From Pristionchus mayeri (taxonomy: Eukaryota > Nematoda > Chromadorea > Rhabditida > Neodiplogasteridae), in contig BTRK01000004.1 in NCBI GenBank assembly GCA_036245805.1, positions 17,360,001 through 17,424,000 of the forward strand: a stretch of DNA of 64,000 nt, given 5' to 3'. The notes below the pieces were generated by a model, which had not been told where the DNA came from, did not search any database, and saw only the letters and a program-made list of their open reading frames with translations. Both the position numbers and the translations under genes were made by a program. Positions 24,440 through 36,097 of the stretch are shown here, piece by piece. Each line of letters starts with the position of its first letter. Position 1 is the stretch's first letter.

Positions 24440-25450
24440 ATTCCAAATTAAGCATATATGAGGCCGTCCGCGATAGATTCAACAATGCTTCGGAACAGCC
24501 AAAAAAATGAAACTCACGAAAACATGTTACCTGGGGTAGTTTTCGATGCTGAACATCGTGGTCTACTCCATTTTGATTAAATCATTCATTGGCGATCGGG
24601 GTGGTGCCATGCCACTTCCTGTGAAAACTGGTTTGCCGCTTTATTCTGCATTAAAATACATGCTGGAAGCACGAAATCTCGTGCACCCGAGCAGAATTGA
24701 AAGGCGAATCGAATCTTGTATGTGATTAGTAATGAACTTGTTTTGTTCTCGAAAAAATCGAAGTTTTCACCCGATCGTATGGGTGAGCGGAGACCATAAT
24801 AGATCGATCCGCCTTTTCACGCTGATTCGAATGGTACATGCATGTATGGAGATCCGATGTCGACAAATACTACCTACATTCGTTTTTATGATTTTACTGC
24901 ACATTTCACTGTGCAATTGAGGAATGACTGGGAGCAAAATGATTTTTCCAATCAATTTTCTCCCTCTCATTGCTCGACCACACAGTAAAATGCCCTAAAA
25001 TATCAGTAAATGAGGAAAAAGTCATATTTGTCGAGATACATGTATATACCATTCGAATCGGCGTGAAAAGGCGGATCGATCTATTATGGTCTCCGCTCAC
25101 CCACATGATCGAGTTTAAAATTCGATTTTTCTAGAAAACAAGAAAATTTAATTCCTAATCACATACAAGGTTCGATTCGCCTTGCAATTCTGCTCGGGTG
25201 CACTATATTTCGTGCTTCCAGCATTTATTTTGATATCGAACAAATCAAAAAACCTATTTTTACGGGAATTGACATGGCACCACCCCGATCGCCAATGAGC
25301 GATTGATGCAAAATGAAGTATGCCACGATGTTCAGCATCGAAAACTACCCCATGGAACATGTTTCCGAGAGTTTCATGTTTTGGGCTGTTCCGAGATCTC
25401 GTTACGAGTTGTTTAATCTATCGCGGACGGTCATATATTCGCGATCCAAC
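24440..25450. pseudogene. Head-to-head inverted duplicate of Srt 5' exons
   Basis: The left half (24440-24930, reading minus) and right half (24985-25450, reading plus) are reverse complements around a centre near 24950. Each repeats the Cys-rich second exon of the Srt-like gene at 21010-22616: the right copy reads KYATMFSIENYPMEHVSE, and the left copy contains the same MFSIENYP block. Downstream membrane helices are absent in both, so these are fragments. Within the arms, GGCGGATCGATC and TATGGTCTCCGCTCAC pair with their complements. A palindromic duplication of a gene fragment, not a transposon with defined ends. Confidence 0.75.
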
Positions 25451-25689
25451 CTCAGCTTTATCTCGAACATAGACAACTGTCATGTGATCAGGAGGAGAAA
25501 ATGAAACTTTGTAGATCTGAAACATTTATCAGTAAAAGGAAGAAAGAGACGTGGTCAAAAATGCTACAGGAAGAACCTTTTCCTTTCCTAACCTTTTTTT
25601 ATTCCTAACACTTCTGCAGACAAATCTACCTATCTATCTTATTCAATCTTAAAATAATTGTATTTTTATAACTCAAATGTATGCAATTA

Positions 25690-26010
25690 ATGCTTTCTCA
25701 CTTTTTTCCTCGTTGTCAAGAAGATTCCGTTCGAATGACTGCCAACACAGTACATTTCTCCCGGCAATTCTGCATCAATTTCCATTCCTCTGAAATACAA
25801 ACATATGAAAATATCAACAACTGTACTCATTTCCATTTCACATACAAACGCTGTTGTGAAATGGTATTTTTGTAGTAATATGCTGTCCCTGAAACAATCA
25901 CATTCATTAGTCAGAGATAGGGACTCAATCACCATTATTTGTCTGGTATATGTATGTGTCATCGGGCAAGACTTCCTTTGTAGTGGCTGCCAGCACACTT
26001 TCTAATGATC
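25690..26010 (-). CDS. Uncertain exons of a minus-strand gene
   Basis: Two neighbouring minus-strand segments look coding. One encodes GMEIDAELPGEMYCVGSH then NGIFLTTRKKVRKH and a stop near 25691, preceded by a TTTCAG acceptor. The one upstream ends in KYHFTTAFVCEME, which resembles the C-terminal strand of a C-type lectin-like domain. No full domain can be assembled. A lectin-like gene remnant is a guess; it could equally be non-coding. Confidence 0.25.
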
Positions 26011-26271
26011 CATGAGCGTTCCCCATGAGCAATTTCCTGAATCAGTGTGCATGCAAAACTGAATGAAGCACATTCTATTTGAGTTGAGAAAAATCGAAAT
26101 TGTTGGACTCGCATTATGTGTATTTTTTGCAATCGAGCCAAGCGCAATATGGTCAAAATCAAGAGCAAAAACATACAATTGGGAACAGTAGTGTAAAGTT
26201 CGATGTTATACTTTTGTACACGGAATCACTCGACATGCTTATTCCGGGATCATGATGGGTGCAAATAAATT

Positions 26272-26610
26272 TTGAGAATTCATTATTTCCGAGATGAGAA
26301 AATTGAATTAAAAATACCAATACAATCACATGAATTGATATATTACAAACAACTAAAGCAGTCTAACATTGAATGCGCATTGTGTGCTAATCCCACTTAT
26401 GCCTTTTATGCTTACGCGAGATCATGGCGATGCCTTTGGAATTCGATGGCTCCTCCCCCAATTCATCGGAACAACGATCTTTTCATGATGTGGCCAATGG
26501 AACAAGCGATCAACTTGTTGCCTTTTTTTACTTCCATTTTCATAACAATGGTCTGTGCTTTAGTTGAAAGGCGTATGGCAAATATCGAAGCCGAAGGAAC
26601 CCTACTATAA
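26272..26610 (+). CDS. Unrecognised open frame with one predicted membrane segment
   Basis: A 112-codon frame whose last third, MEQAINLLPFFTSIFITM VCALVERR in two pieces, looks like a membrane helix followed by basic residues. A related but stop-containing sequence lies inverted at about 31190-31300, where NLLP and the next residues can be aligned. That suggests a remnant of a receptor-type gene on either side of the 26.6-31 kb element cluster. Function unknown. Confidence 0.3.
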   Translation: MRIHYFRDEKIELKIPIQSHELIYYKQLKQSNIECALCANPTYAFYAYARSWRCLWNSMAPPPIHRNNDLFMMWPMEQAINLLPFFTSIFITMVCALVERRMANIEAEGTLL

Positions 26611-26655
26611 ATAACAGGGCCAGTGGGAATTATTGGGTATGTTGAATGGTAGATA

Positions 26656-27920
26656 TTAGGTTGTAACATAAGTTTTGTCGCATTTCGGAGGTTCACAATA
26701 TTTCCATGAAGGATACTTCTCAAACATTATCAATGCCTGACCTCCTAGTATATGTTTGGGGTGTTCATGCACATTCAAACCATAGGGTAGAGCTGAACTG
26801 CGCACGCTGGCTATGCGAAAAATATTAATATGAACTGATTTAAATTTGGTGCAGATTTTTTTAATTCGTTTGATCAGGTGCTAGTTCGCAGAGATAAATA
26901 ATGAACCAAACTTCTACAGCATGGCGATATACCCCGTCAATGCTCTTTCAAAATATACGCCAGATATGGTGCTATGTTGAGCGGAATCAAAGATATACTT
27001 CACTGAGTGTAAGGTTAGCCGCTGATTCGTAGCCAACTTGACCAACTCTTCTGAATCCAGAATTGCAACAACAGTGACTAACATAAGTGCGTTCAATTAC
27101 CACTCATGGAGGTATAATTTATCATTAAACAAGTGAGAGAAAGAACACTACACTTGTGGGAAATTTGAATTTTTATTAATTCAATTCGCGCACAATTTTA
27201 CCAAAATATGCAAGTTTAGGTGTTTCGAATTAAAGATTGTCATTCAAAAGCTATTTATTTCCAAACTTATCCCAAGTAGATACTAGTAAGGGAAGGGTTT
27301 ATGGTTAGGATGGACACAACAAATCAGATATTGAACATGTGTGCGAGGTAGGAATATGAACAAAGTGCCGATTTCAGTAGATTAATTTACATACCATCGT
27401 TCTGAATGGAGCCACTTATCTCAACAGAACCCAATCTACCCCAAACTTTGTCTGCATACTGACCACTTTGGGTGAACTATATTCCACCACTATTTGGATC
27501 TGGATATCTATTGAGAAGAAAATTCGGCTTGCGAAAGTTTTCGCGACCGTCACCAACCATCCACATTATACAAACTCGTCTACATTTCTAGAACGATTTT
27601 CGTTTGTCATTATCCGTGAGTCGTTCAAAATTATGCACATATGTAGTACTTTACGCAAATCACACAAAATCGGCATAATTTATCCTTTTCAAGAAGAGCT
27701 GATGCGTGAAAATGATTTGTAATCCTTATCTCAGTACAACTTTGTCTGACTAATGTGCCTCCTCAACTGCCTTGACAGGACTGAAGTAAAGCGCGTAAGA
27801 AAGAGTACGAAGGCCCTCACTGATGATGAATAACGAAATTGAGATTAAATTAATTCGAAGAATTTCTGAGGTTAAAATGCATAAGAGATTGGACGCGACA
27901 AAACTTATGTTACAACCTGA
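26656..27920. mobile_element. Mariner-type element, copy 1 (non-autonomous, 1265 bp)
   Basis: Bounded by TA on both sides. The left end is TTAGGTTGTAACATAAGTTT and the right end is the complement ending ACAACCTGA. The TTAGGTTG start and TA target are typical of mariner elements. No transposase motifs (HDNAR, SPDLAPSD) can be found. Small open frames (27468-27722 plus; 26914-27096 minus) are conserved in copy 2 but look accidental. Copy 2 at 56809-58074 is almost identical. Confidence 0.85.
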
Positions 27921-28035
27921 TACTTACACCCGACACCGTCTCATGGGAAGCCACGCCCCGCTGGGGGATACGGCCTAATGCGACCGAATGTCAAAAATTA
28001 TTGGACCGCAACCTATGAAGTAGTATTAAACACCA

Positions 28036-30958
28036 GCCTAGTGAGGGATGGAGAATCATGAGGTTAATGCATGTATTCATTTTCATTCTCCAATAGTCGC
28101 CTGGCCGGCGTCATTCATAATTCAAGGGGGATAGACTGATCGGCGATCTCTGAATCAAGAGGGAGTGAGATCAATGAAGAATCTTCAGAACAAAGTACAA
28201 CCCATTTCGATTTACATGAATATGAACTCGAGGACAAGGCCGATGCATACCCGCTGGACAAGGGGTCATCTACAAGTCAAAAGTGTGATGGCGAACCTAA
28301 TCTGGCACGTGCAGTATTACCGTTTTTCATTATGCTTGGTCGCGTGTTTGTTGCTCTTTGATACGCTATTTTCTTGATAATTATTTTCTAATGACATCTC
28401 CATTGTCCATCGATCTTACCGTACCATTTATCATCGTTTCTCTCCCGTGGAATAGCTCCGGAGAATCCTATTCAGGACAATCAGCGTCGAAATCCCGGAG
28501 AGTGATGCCAGGTCTACCAAAACCGGGGAATCGATTCTTTGACGGTTTGTAAATTCAATTACCGGAGTCACATTTTATGCAAATTGGTATTGCTAAAACT
28601 CAATTTGAGTCATCCAATCTTGGTGACTTTTTCGAACCCTGAGGATAAATCAGGACCGATCGATACAACACTTTCAGGATGACCTAAGGTCATAAGGTTT
28701 TTTTGATGCGTTGAACGAGTCTCTAGCTTTTCTTCTAGCGAAGTTATGAGTTTACAGCCTAAAATTTGCAGCAATCATCGCAAGCTGAAGCGAAGTCGAA
28801 GAAATTTGAAATATGTTTTCCGGGTAGTCCATGGAGCTTTCTCAATACTCATGATGTTAGACAGGCATGGACAATTTTTATCCAGACAAATATATTTTTT
28901 CCAAAAAAATCTAATGACAAAACAACTAATCGAATGGAACATCAACATCCCAACTACAGCTTCTTGTCGGTTTTCCCAGGACTTGGGCGACTTACGGGTA
29001 AGAAGGAAGATCGAAGAAACGCGAGAGGAAGACCGAAAGATCAAAGATCAATCACTGATAAGACAGTGACTTCAAATCTCTAAGAAATCTGACGAAAAGA
29101 CCACGACATACAGTCGCGCCGGAAAGTGAGTAGACGATTTTTATTTTTGATATAACTTTTGTTACAGTAGGCCGATTAAGTTAAATGTCGTGGCACTATA
29201 TACCAAATCCATCGAGGAATACAATGCGGATACTGGGCCATCAATTGCATCATCACTGATTTTCTAGTGATGACGCAACCGAAAAACACTTTTTCAAACA
29301 TCCATTATTCTTACATAGATTTTTTCCTGCGCGCCAAACTTTCTGAGCCTGGAGATATGTTTGAGGACTATCCAGAGAAAACAAATTAAGTTGCTGCTAC
29401 GTCGTACCTTGGCTGCTTGCTTCAAAAATGCTTCAAAAAAAAATTGCTTCAAAATCGAGGTCGCAAATTCAGAACTCGGCTTCTAGACAAGCTAGAGACT
29501 CGTTCAAAGCATCAAAATGATTGCCATCGTGATAACAGATGATCCTGATAATATGAACACAATAGCTCGAAATGTGCCCTCAGGGCATGAAAAAATCACT
29601 TTTTTTGCGTGACCATTTTTTGGACATTCATAACTTTGCGGGAAAGTTTGGTAAAAATCTTTTTTTTGCATAGTCATATTCAAAATGTATTGCAGAACTG
29701 ATTCCCAACTTTTTAGAGTGTTTGGATAACTTTCCTGCCCGCGGCGACCGTTTTTCGGAGGGATACTCGGGTCGTGAAACACCTTGTTTACCACTATGGG
29801 CGAGAGAGTGTAGACGACGAGAGTGCGTAAACGGGGTTTTCCCGACCCGAGTATCCCTCCGAAAAACGGTCGCCACGGGTCGGAAAGTTATCCAAACACT
29901 CTAAAAAGTTGGGAATCAGTTCTCCAATACATTTTAAATATGAATATGCAAAAACCAGATTTTTACCAAACTTTCCCGAAAAGTTATGAATGTCCAAATA
30001 ATGGTCATGCAAAAAAGTGATTTTTTCATGCCCTGAGGGCACATTTCGAGCTATTGTTTTCATATTCTCAAGATCATCTGTTATCATGATGGCAATCATT
30101 TTGATGCTTTAAACGAGTCTCTAGCTTGTCTAGAAGCCGAGTTCTGAATTTGCGACCTCGATTTTGAAGCAAGACTGCAGCCAAGGTACGACGTAGCAGC
30201 AACTTCATTTTTTTTTCTCTGGATAGTCCTCAAACATATCTCCAGGCTCAGAAAGTTTGGCGAGCAGGAAAAAATCTATGTAAGAATAATGGATGTTTGA
30301 AAAAGTGTTTTTCGGTTGCGTCATCACTACAAAATCAGTGATGATGCAATTGATGGCCCAGTATCCGCATTGTATTCCTCGATGGATTTGGTATATAGTG
30401 CCACGACATTTAACTTAATCGGCCTACTGTAACAAAAGTTATATCAAAAATAAAAATCGTCTACTCACTTTCCGGCGCGACTGTACCTGATTCGACTTTG
30501 CTTGCCCTGCCTTGGCTTCTCCGGAGCTGTTTTACGGGAGAAGGGCGAGGATAGATGGTTCGACAAGGCAGTCGGATAGGGGAGAAGTGAAAATACATTA
30601 TCAACAAAAATATGGAGTAAATAGCAAAAACACACGACTAAGCACAAAAAAACGAGAGGAAGATGCACGAGCCAGATTTGGCTCGTCATCACACCCCTGT
30701 CATGTAAATGACCCTTTGTCCGGCGGATATGCATCGGACCAGCCTTCGACTTGATCCCCATGCAAATCGGACTCGATTGGACTTTGTTCTGAGGGCGCTT
30801 CATTGAACTCCCTTCACCTCTTGATTGAAGAGGTCGCCGATCACCCTCCTCTTGAATTAAGAATGACGCCGGTCAGGCGACTGTGGAGAATGAAAATGAA
30901 GACTTGAATTAACCTCTTGCTTCGCCATCCCTAGTCTCAACCATCGGTAGTGATCCAC
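28036..30958. repeat. Diverged inverted repeat (arms about 0.5 kb)
   Basis: Left arm (28036 to about 28560) contains GTCGCCTGGCCGGCGTCATTC, and the right arm (about 30485-30958) carries its complement GAATGACGCCGGTCAGGCGAC. Similar open frames appear on both arms in opposite orientation (28165-28377 plus; 30465-30803 minus: NKVQ...IRRTKGHL against NKVQ...TRWTRGHL). The arms are clearly less alike than those of the other foldbacks. The palindromic element 29111-30483 is inserted at the inner edge of the right arm. Confidence 0.65.
29111..30483. mobile_element. Palindromic Tc1/mariner-type element (1373 bp)
   Basis: Flanked by TA (29109-29110 and 30484-30485). Ends are CAGTCGCGCCGGAAAGTGAG and its complement, and pairing continues almost through the whole element to a centre near 29800, where another small stem (CGGGTCGTGAAAC/TTTCCCGACCCG) is nested. 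No transposase remains. The same first 17 bases end the MITE at 51720-52072, so both probably use the same transposase. Confidence 0.87.
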
Positions 30959-31974
30959 GTACTTTAGTCAAGTCTGTCTTCGGATCTCTATCAACATTCT
31001 CTTGATTCAAGAAGGGAATGGCGAGCAATGAAAGGCATCTTCATTATGCGCCTTGGTTCCGATATGATATTTGCGAAAGCTCTAATCCTAATCTGCTTAT
31101 CCATTGTCTGATTTGAAAAACATTAGGCTCATGTCCATAATAAATAATATTTCATCGTTGCACCCCCCAGCATTTTGTTTACCTCCAACAATCGATTAAT
31201 ATTTCAATCATTCAATTGTTAGAGCATTGTCAACAGTTATCCAATCCAATAGGGAAGTGAGTTAGGGCAACAAGTTGATCGCTTGTTCCACTGATCTATT
31301 CAGCATAGGACGTTGTTCCGATCGTGTGATCACAAAGCTCACAATACTTTGCCACTCGAATATTTCACAATATATCACGGGTATCATGAGCCACTGGAGG
31401 AAACATGACCTCTTCGGGAACAATTTGCAAAAAATTTCTTTGATCCAGGATCTCAGTATGGTGGGAGATTATCCTATAGAAGACATATTGAAATTTCTAG
31501 GTCATTGGTCCTAGAGCCGGCTTTTAGGAATTTTCTGGTTTTGAATCCGGTTATACTGTATATCAGCTCCCAGATGAGCTAGAGACGTGGGATGGTAATC
31601 AAAATGATCGGAAAAATATTTCAAGAAACTTTTATGTTTTGACCAAAGGTTAAAGATCAAAGATACAAAAGTTATGATCGAAAAATCATTTTCGGAGTTA
31701 AAAAATAAATAGTGCCGCTTTTGTGAGATACCATTTTCCAGAATTTTATTACAGAATATGCAAGTATAAGTGCCCCTTTACATAATAAAATATATAATCG
31801 AGTTTTTTTAATATGGGTGTTTTTTTGCAATTTGGCTCTGAACATCGACAAATTGCATTTTTTTGGAAAAGAATAATGTTGTATCTCAGCTCCCAGATGA
31901 ACTAGAGAGGTGGAGTTGGGCTTAAAATATTCGGACAATTATTTCGATAGATTCTGTGGTTTAATCGAATTTGC
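30959..31974. other. Stretch without a supported gene; contains a short direct repeat
   Basis: A segment with ATCAGCTCCCAGATGAGCTA near 31561 recurs in similar form near 31877 (CTCAGCTCCCAGATGAACTA), each followed by a related stretch of about 80 bp. The plus frame at 31275-31514 has no family match and overlaps the decayed inverted relative of 26272-26610. Confidence 0.4.
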
Positions 31975-32440
31975 AAGATCAACAATCCAACGAAATCGAA
32001 TAGCATGTTGTTGATGATGCGGGTTCGAGTAGTAGTGCAGGAAGTGAGAAGGTTGGTCTTAGTTGCGTTCACTTCTATTCCCGCTCTACTGCACGCATCC
32101 ATCAACTTCTTCTGCAATCGTTCCCGTTCGGGTCGAGATTTGGCAACGAGAGCCACATCATCGGCATATTCCAAGTGGCAAAGGTTATCCCCGTCGATTC
32201 TAATTCCATTACTCCCAGTCAATGTTAGCAATGGCTGATCGTAGCACTGCGTTGAAGAGTCGAGGGGATAGGGTATCACCTTGGCGTACTCCTCTTCTCA
32301 CTGTAACAGGGACGAGTTCCTCATTAACTCGAATGAGTGTAGAGGAGGACTCGTAGAGACGGCGCAACACTTGGACGAGGGAGGGATGGGCTCCGAATGA
32401 GTAGAGGGCTTGTCAGCAGGCATTACACTCCATAGTTGCT
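31975..32440 (-). pseudogene. RTE reverse transcriptase fragment
   Basis: On the minus strand, RRGVRQGDTLSPRLFNAVLR (about 32220-32310) is followed, after a stop/frameshift, by GNGIRIDG-like sequence and HLEYADDVALVAK with the catalytic YADD. This corresponds to palm motifs of the same RTE class as 18557-19960, but the copy is from a different, diverged lineage. It is truncated at both ends and has lesions between the motifs, so it is dead. Confidence 0.85.
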
Positions 32441-32777
32441 CGACCTTTATTTAGCACTGACGACAAAACGCTAGAAAGAACGAACAAAGATCGTGTACGG
32501 AATATTCAAGCTGGCTTTGCATTTGCCTAAATGATCAATGTGTTCAATTTCACGAAAAGTGATTGGAAAATCATAAACCACAAGGCAGAAGAAAAGATGA
32601 AAGAAGTTAGGGAATAATTTTCATAATAATCCACATAACCTACTCGTACGTTGACGTGCAGACACACATATTGACCCGTCATATATGTAGCTTCTGGTTC
32701 TTGACATTCTTATCGTGCTTCTGGAACAAACGCGAGCGTAGTGTAGGGCAACTGTATTTTTCAAGCTTCTGTATGTA

Positions 32778-33690
32778 TTAGGCTGTTGCAAAAGTCTTGT
32801 GGTTTTTTGTGTCAGTACTTTGAACGATCATAACTCGCGTGTCTCAAATCTCAATGGCCAACAAACGTGGTGTTGTTTAGGGATATGCTTGAACTTTACT
32901 CACGTATATTTCAATCAAACCGATCATGCAACCAACGCAAGCAATTATGATTAACCCAATTGCAAAAAAATCACAAAATTTAGATATAAATGTATTTATC
33001 TAGATATTTCAAGGGAAAATTCATGAAACAACTTCATAATGTTGGGTGAGAAGTACCATTGGTGTTCTTTCAAAAAATAGGTTAGACCTGTCATTTGAGT
33101 GGGTTTGAACCAAATTACATGATAGCAAAAATATGAGCAGACCCAGGATGCATGTGACTTGTACCTGCTTTTCTGAATGGAAGACCAAGCATACAGGCTC
33201 CGTCATGTGTGCGCTGTATGCACCCACGAAGAGGCTATATCCTCATAAGAAATATTGGCGCCTGCTTGTTTCCCCTTTCAGAAAATCTGAATTCCTCATT
33301 TTTCAGAAATATGCAAAATGAACGCAGAAATGCAACATGCAGTCATTTTGCAGATCAACTCATTCCTCGAAAGGATCTAACTTCCGGGATCCATAAGAAA
33401 AAATATGTATATGGTAAAGATGGGAGCTTCACATAACCACCAGGAATTGAGCGTTCATGCATCAGTGGAAACAGAATGTTAAGAAATGTTGCGTTTTCGA
33501 TGGATGAATTTTAGTAATTTTAACTGGATTCTGTTCTCGCCTCTCTGATTGGGCAATGCTGATAGGGTGCGCATCTAAAAGAGTATGCAAGGCCTCATTA
33601 GTAATCAATATCCCGAAGTTCATCTATCAGTGCAACAGGAAGATGGAAGGCAAAATATCAAAATTCCACAGGACTTTTGCAACAACCTAA
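32778..33690. mobile_element. Mariner-type MITE (913 bp)
   Basis: Flanked by TA (32776-32777; 33691-33692). Ends TTAGGCTGTTGCAAAAGTC and GACTTTTGCAACAACCTAA are inverted repeats with two visible mismatches, one of them a T/C transition close to the end. No transposase motif inside. Short frames (33021-33227 minus) look accidental. Confidence 0.8.
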
Positions 33691-33948
33691 TAATTTTCCG
33701 ACTCTTCTATGTGACCATATTTCGCTCAGTTGTATGTGGACAGCCATACAGTCATGCTGTGCTGTTGACATTTTTGCAGTTTTTTATAAGGCCACATTTT
33801 TTGTACTCTTTGTTTTGCTGTGAATTGTTTTTGCTATGGCGAAACGACCCCAAGTTTGCATGAATGTATCACAGATACAAAAATTCAGAAATGTACACAC
33901 ACAAAACACATCACAAAGCAGAAGAAACAATGATTTGAGATCGCCCAT

Positions 33949-35439
33949 TCAATAGTTCCGATCTCTAAATTGCCGCATAGCTTGCTCCGAAAGCAGCGCG
34001 ATTGCTGTAGAGACTGTCTGGAAATGAGATCACATAACACTTATTAGCGGTTAGCGAACCAACCTGCCGAACGACGGCGGGATCTTGATTCACCCTGGTA
34101 TCGACCAAAACCAGTACATCCACTGTAAATAGAAAATGAAAAAAATATGAAAATGATATGCATCATACGTATCCATACATATACAAATATCTATCATCTT
34201 ATCTAATTTTACTTATTTTATTTTTCGATTACATAAATTCACTTACTGTCAGTGCGCGCTGCGCGACTAACGTACGGTCGAAGGCGCGTAGCTCCGAAGA
34301 TGATTGAGGGTCTGAAATTAAAAAAAAAATGCTCTTCCGCAAACATTTTTTTTGATTTCGTACAATTAGGATGCGGGAAACTTAGATAATTCTGGGGCAC
34401 ATACTGGCCTACGTCATGTATACATGAATCCATGCGAAAGCTCACAGAGAAGAGGTGCGATTGAGCGGTTCATCGGGCAAATCTACGGGCGCAAAAGCAA
34501 CGATGAATCCGTCGATTGCGCCTGCAGGCATCGGCACCGCCCGATAGATGCGGATCATGTTCTGCTGGGCGAAGGCTGGGCTGGATATCTGTAGTTAAGA
34601 ATTCGATAAACGGGTCTTCGTCTCTTCGTGCCCCATACTCTCTCACCGCTCGGCCATCTTTCACACTATCATGACCACTCTCATGATAATATCTGGCATC
34701 GTTTCTCGAACTCTCGTGGGCACCGCTCACCCTGACGATGTCGGCATGATCGGAGAGCTTGGCGACCGTGTGCTTCGACATGATCCTGTCGTCTGTGTTC
34801 TCGCTGTTCCACATCGTCCGCATGATCTCAGCAGCCGTGCTCTCAAGCGTCTCCTGCAAGATTTCCCGAGTAAACCGAGTAATTGTAAGTTGCGCTCAAC
34901 GGAATACGATGAAGTGTGAACAAACATGCAACTGGATATTGTATGCGCAATAAACGTTTAGTACCGATATGGCGAACATCCTTCCTCTGTTCGTGCTCCT
35001 GCTCAACACCATGTAGCCATCTCTAGTTTCGTATTCCTGTAAACCGGAAAATTGTCGTATCAAATAGCCAGAATTAATTACCCGTCTCCAGCCTCTTCTA
35101 TAGTAGAAGTCAGGTTGTGCGAAGATCGACTGAGCTTCGCTGAAGGCTGCTTGGCCGCTGAGAAGTGCTTGAGCGTACTGCAATGAATGATTGATTTTTG
35201 GCTATTGTTTTTCTTTGTTTAGCAGGTCTCACCTTCTCATTCTCGTCCGACAAGTCGTCAGTAACGCCTTCGATCGTTACTGAGGTAGCAGCTGAAAAAT
35301 TTCTTGATTAACCTGGTAAAAATAACCGTTGTAAAAATTAAGTGCATCTATTAACGATAACTTATCAACAAAGTAACTATTACTTACTAATAACAGCGAA
35401 AAATGCTGAAGTGGAGAGGGAGATAAGGAGGAAATGCAT
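33949..35439 (-). CDS. Secreted START-like domain protein, paralog A
   Basis: Nine exons join to 245 residues: 35388-35439, 35233-35291, 35082-35177, 34965-35036, 34731-34853, 34446-34588, 34247-34311, 34064-34122 and 33949-34017. MHFLLISLSTSAFFAV is a signal peptide, so the product should enter the secretory pathway. The mature part reads like a START lipid-binding fold. It has RRGWRREYETRDGYMVLSR near the start (the family's W...dGv.vysr strand), TAAEIMRTMW as the helix, MPAGAIDGFIVAFAPVDLP centrally, FGATRLRP and MDVLVLVDT strands, and the C-terminal helix STAIALLSEQAMRQF. START assignment rests on this pattern, not on a search. The tandem paralog B has identical intron positions and phases. 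Ligand unknown. Confidence 0.82.
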
Positions 35440-36097
35440 AAATTGACCGGTGTTTTAAATGACAAAAGACTGCGTCCTTTATAGTGCGGATCGCAGTAAT
35501 CAACACTTTGTCCTGAATGAAATCCAAATCCGAGTACGAACAGACACATTCCGGACCAAAAAGAGACAAGTCATGCAATGTTGAAGTGTCTAGTGTCTGT
35601 GCAAAAAACAGTGAATAACACATAACACAGTGTGGTAAGTTCACGGATGTTTCATGGATACTAGAGCACGATTTAAACTCAAATGTCTACACTCATGAAC
35701 AATGCATTTGATCAGAACAAAAATATGGTTTCTTAGATATTTACTGATAATTCGTTGACCAGGTAACGTTGTGACTGTATTTGCTTGGTAAAATTCGCAC
35801 AATAATGCAACCTCCATTTGTGTTCACAATGTCGAACGAAATCAGCCCCATGCTGTTCACTCATTCAATTTGTTACATCCTTCCGAATTATAAACAATTA
35901 TACCAGTTATTTGCATACTCTGTATCTTCTGAACGTTCTTCCGAATTGTACCGACACGATTTTATAAAATGCTCCGTGACTTGTGCAATGTTTATTCTAC
36001 AGATCACATGATTTCGAAATATTTCATCGGTAAAAACACCCTTTACAACAATACAATATCGGGATAATCGCTGGATCTGGGCGACCATGGGTGCTCA
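35440..36097. other. Spacer between the START-like paralogs
   Basis: About 650 bp between the start of paralog A and the stop of paralog B on the same strand. It must hold the promoter of A. No TATA box or repeat stands out. Confidence 0.4.
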
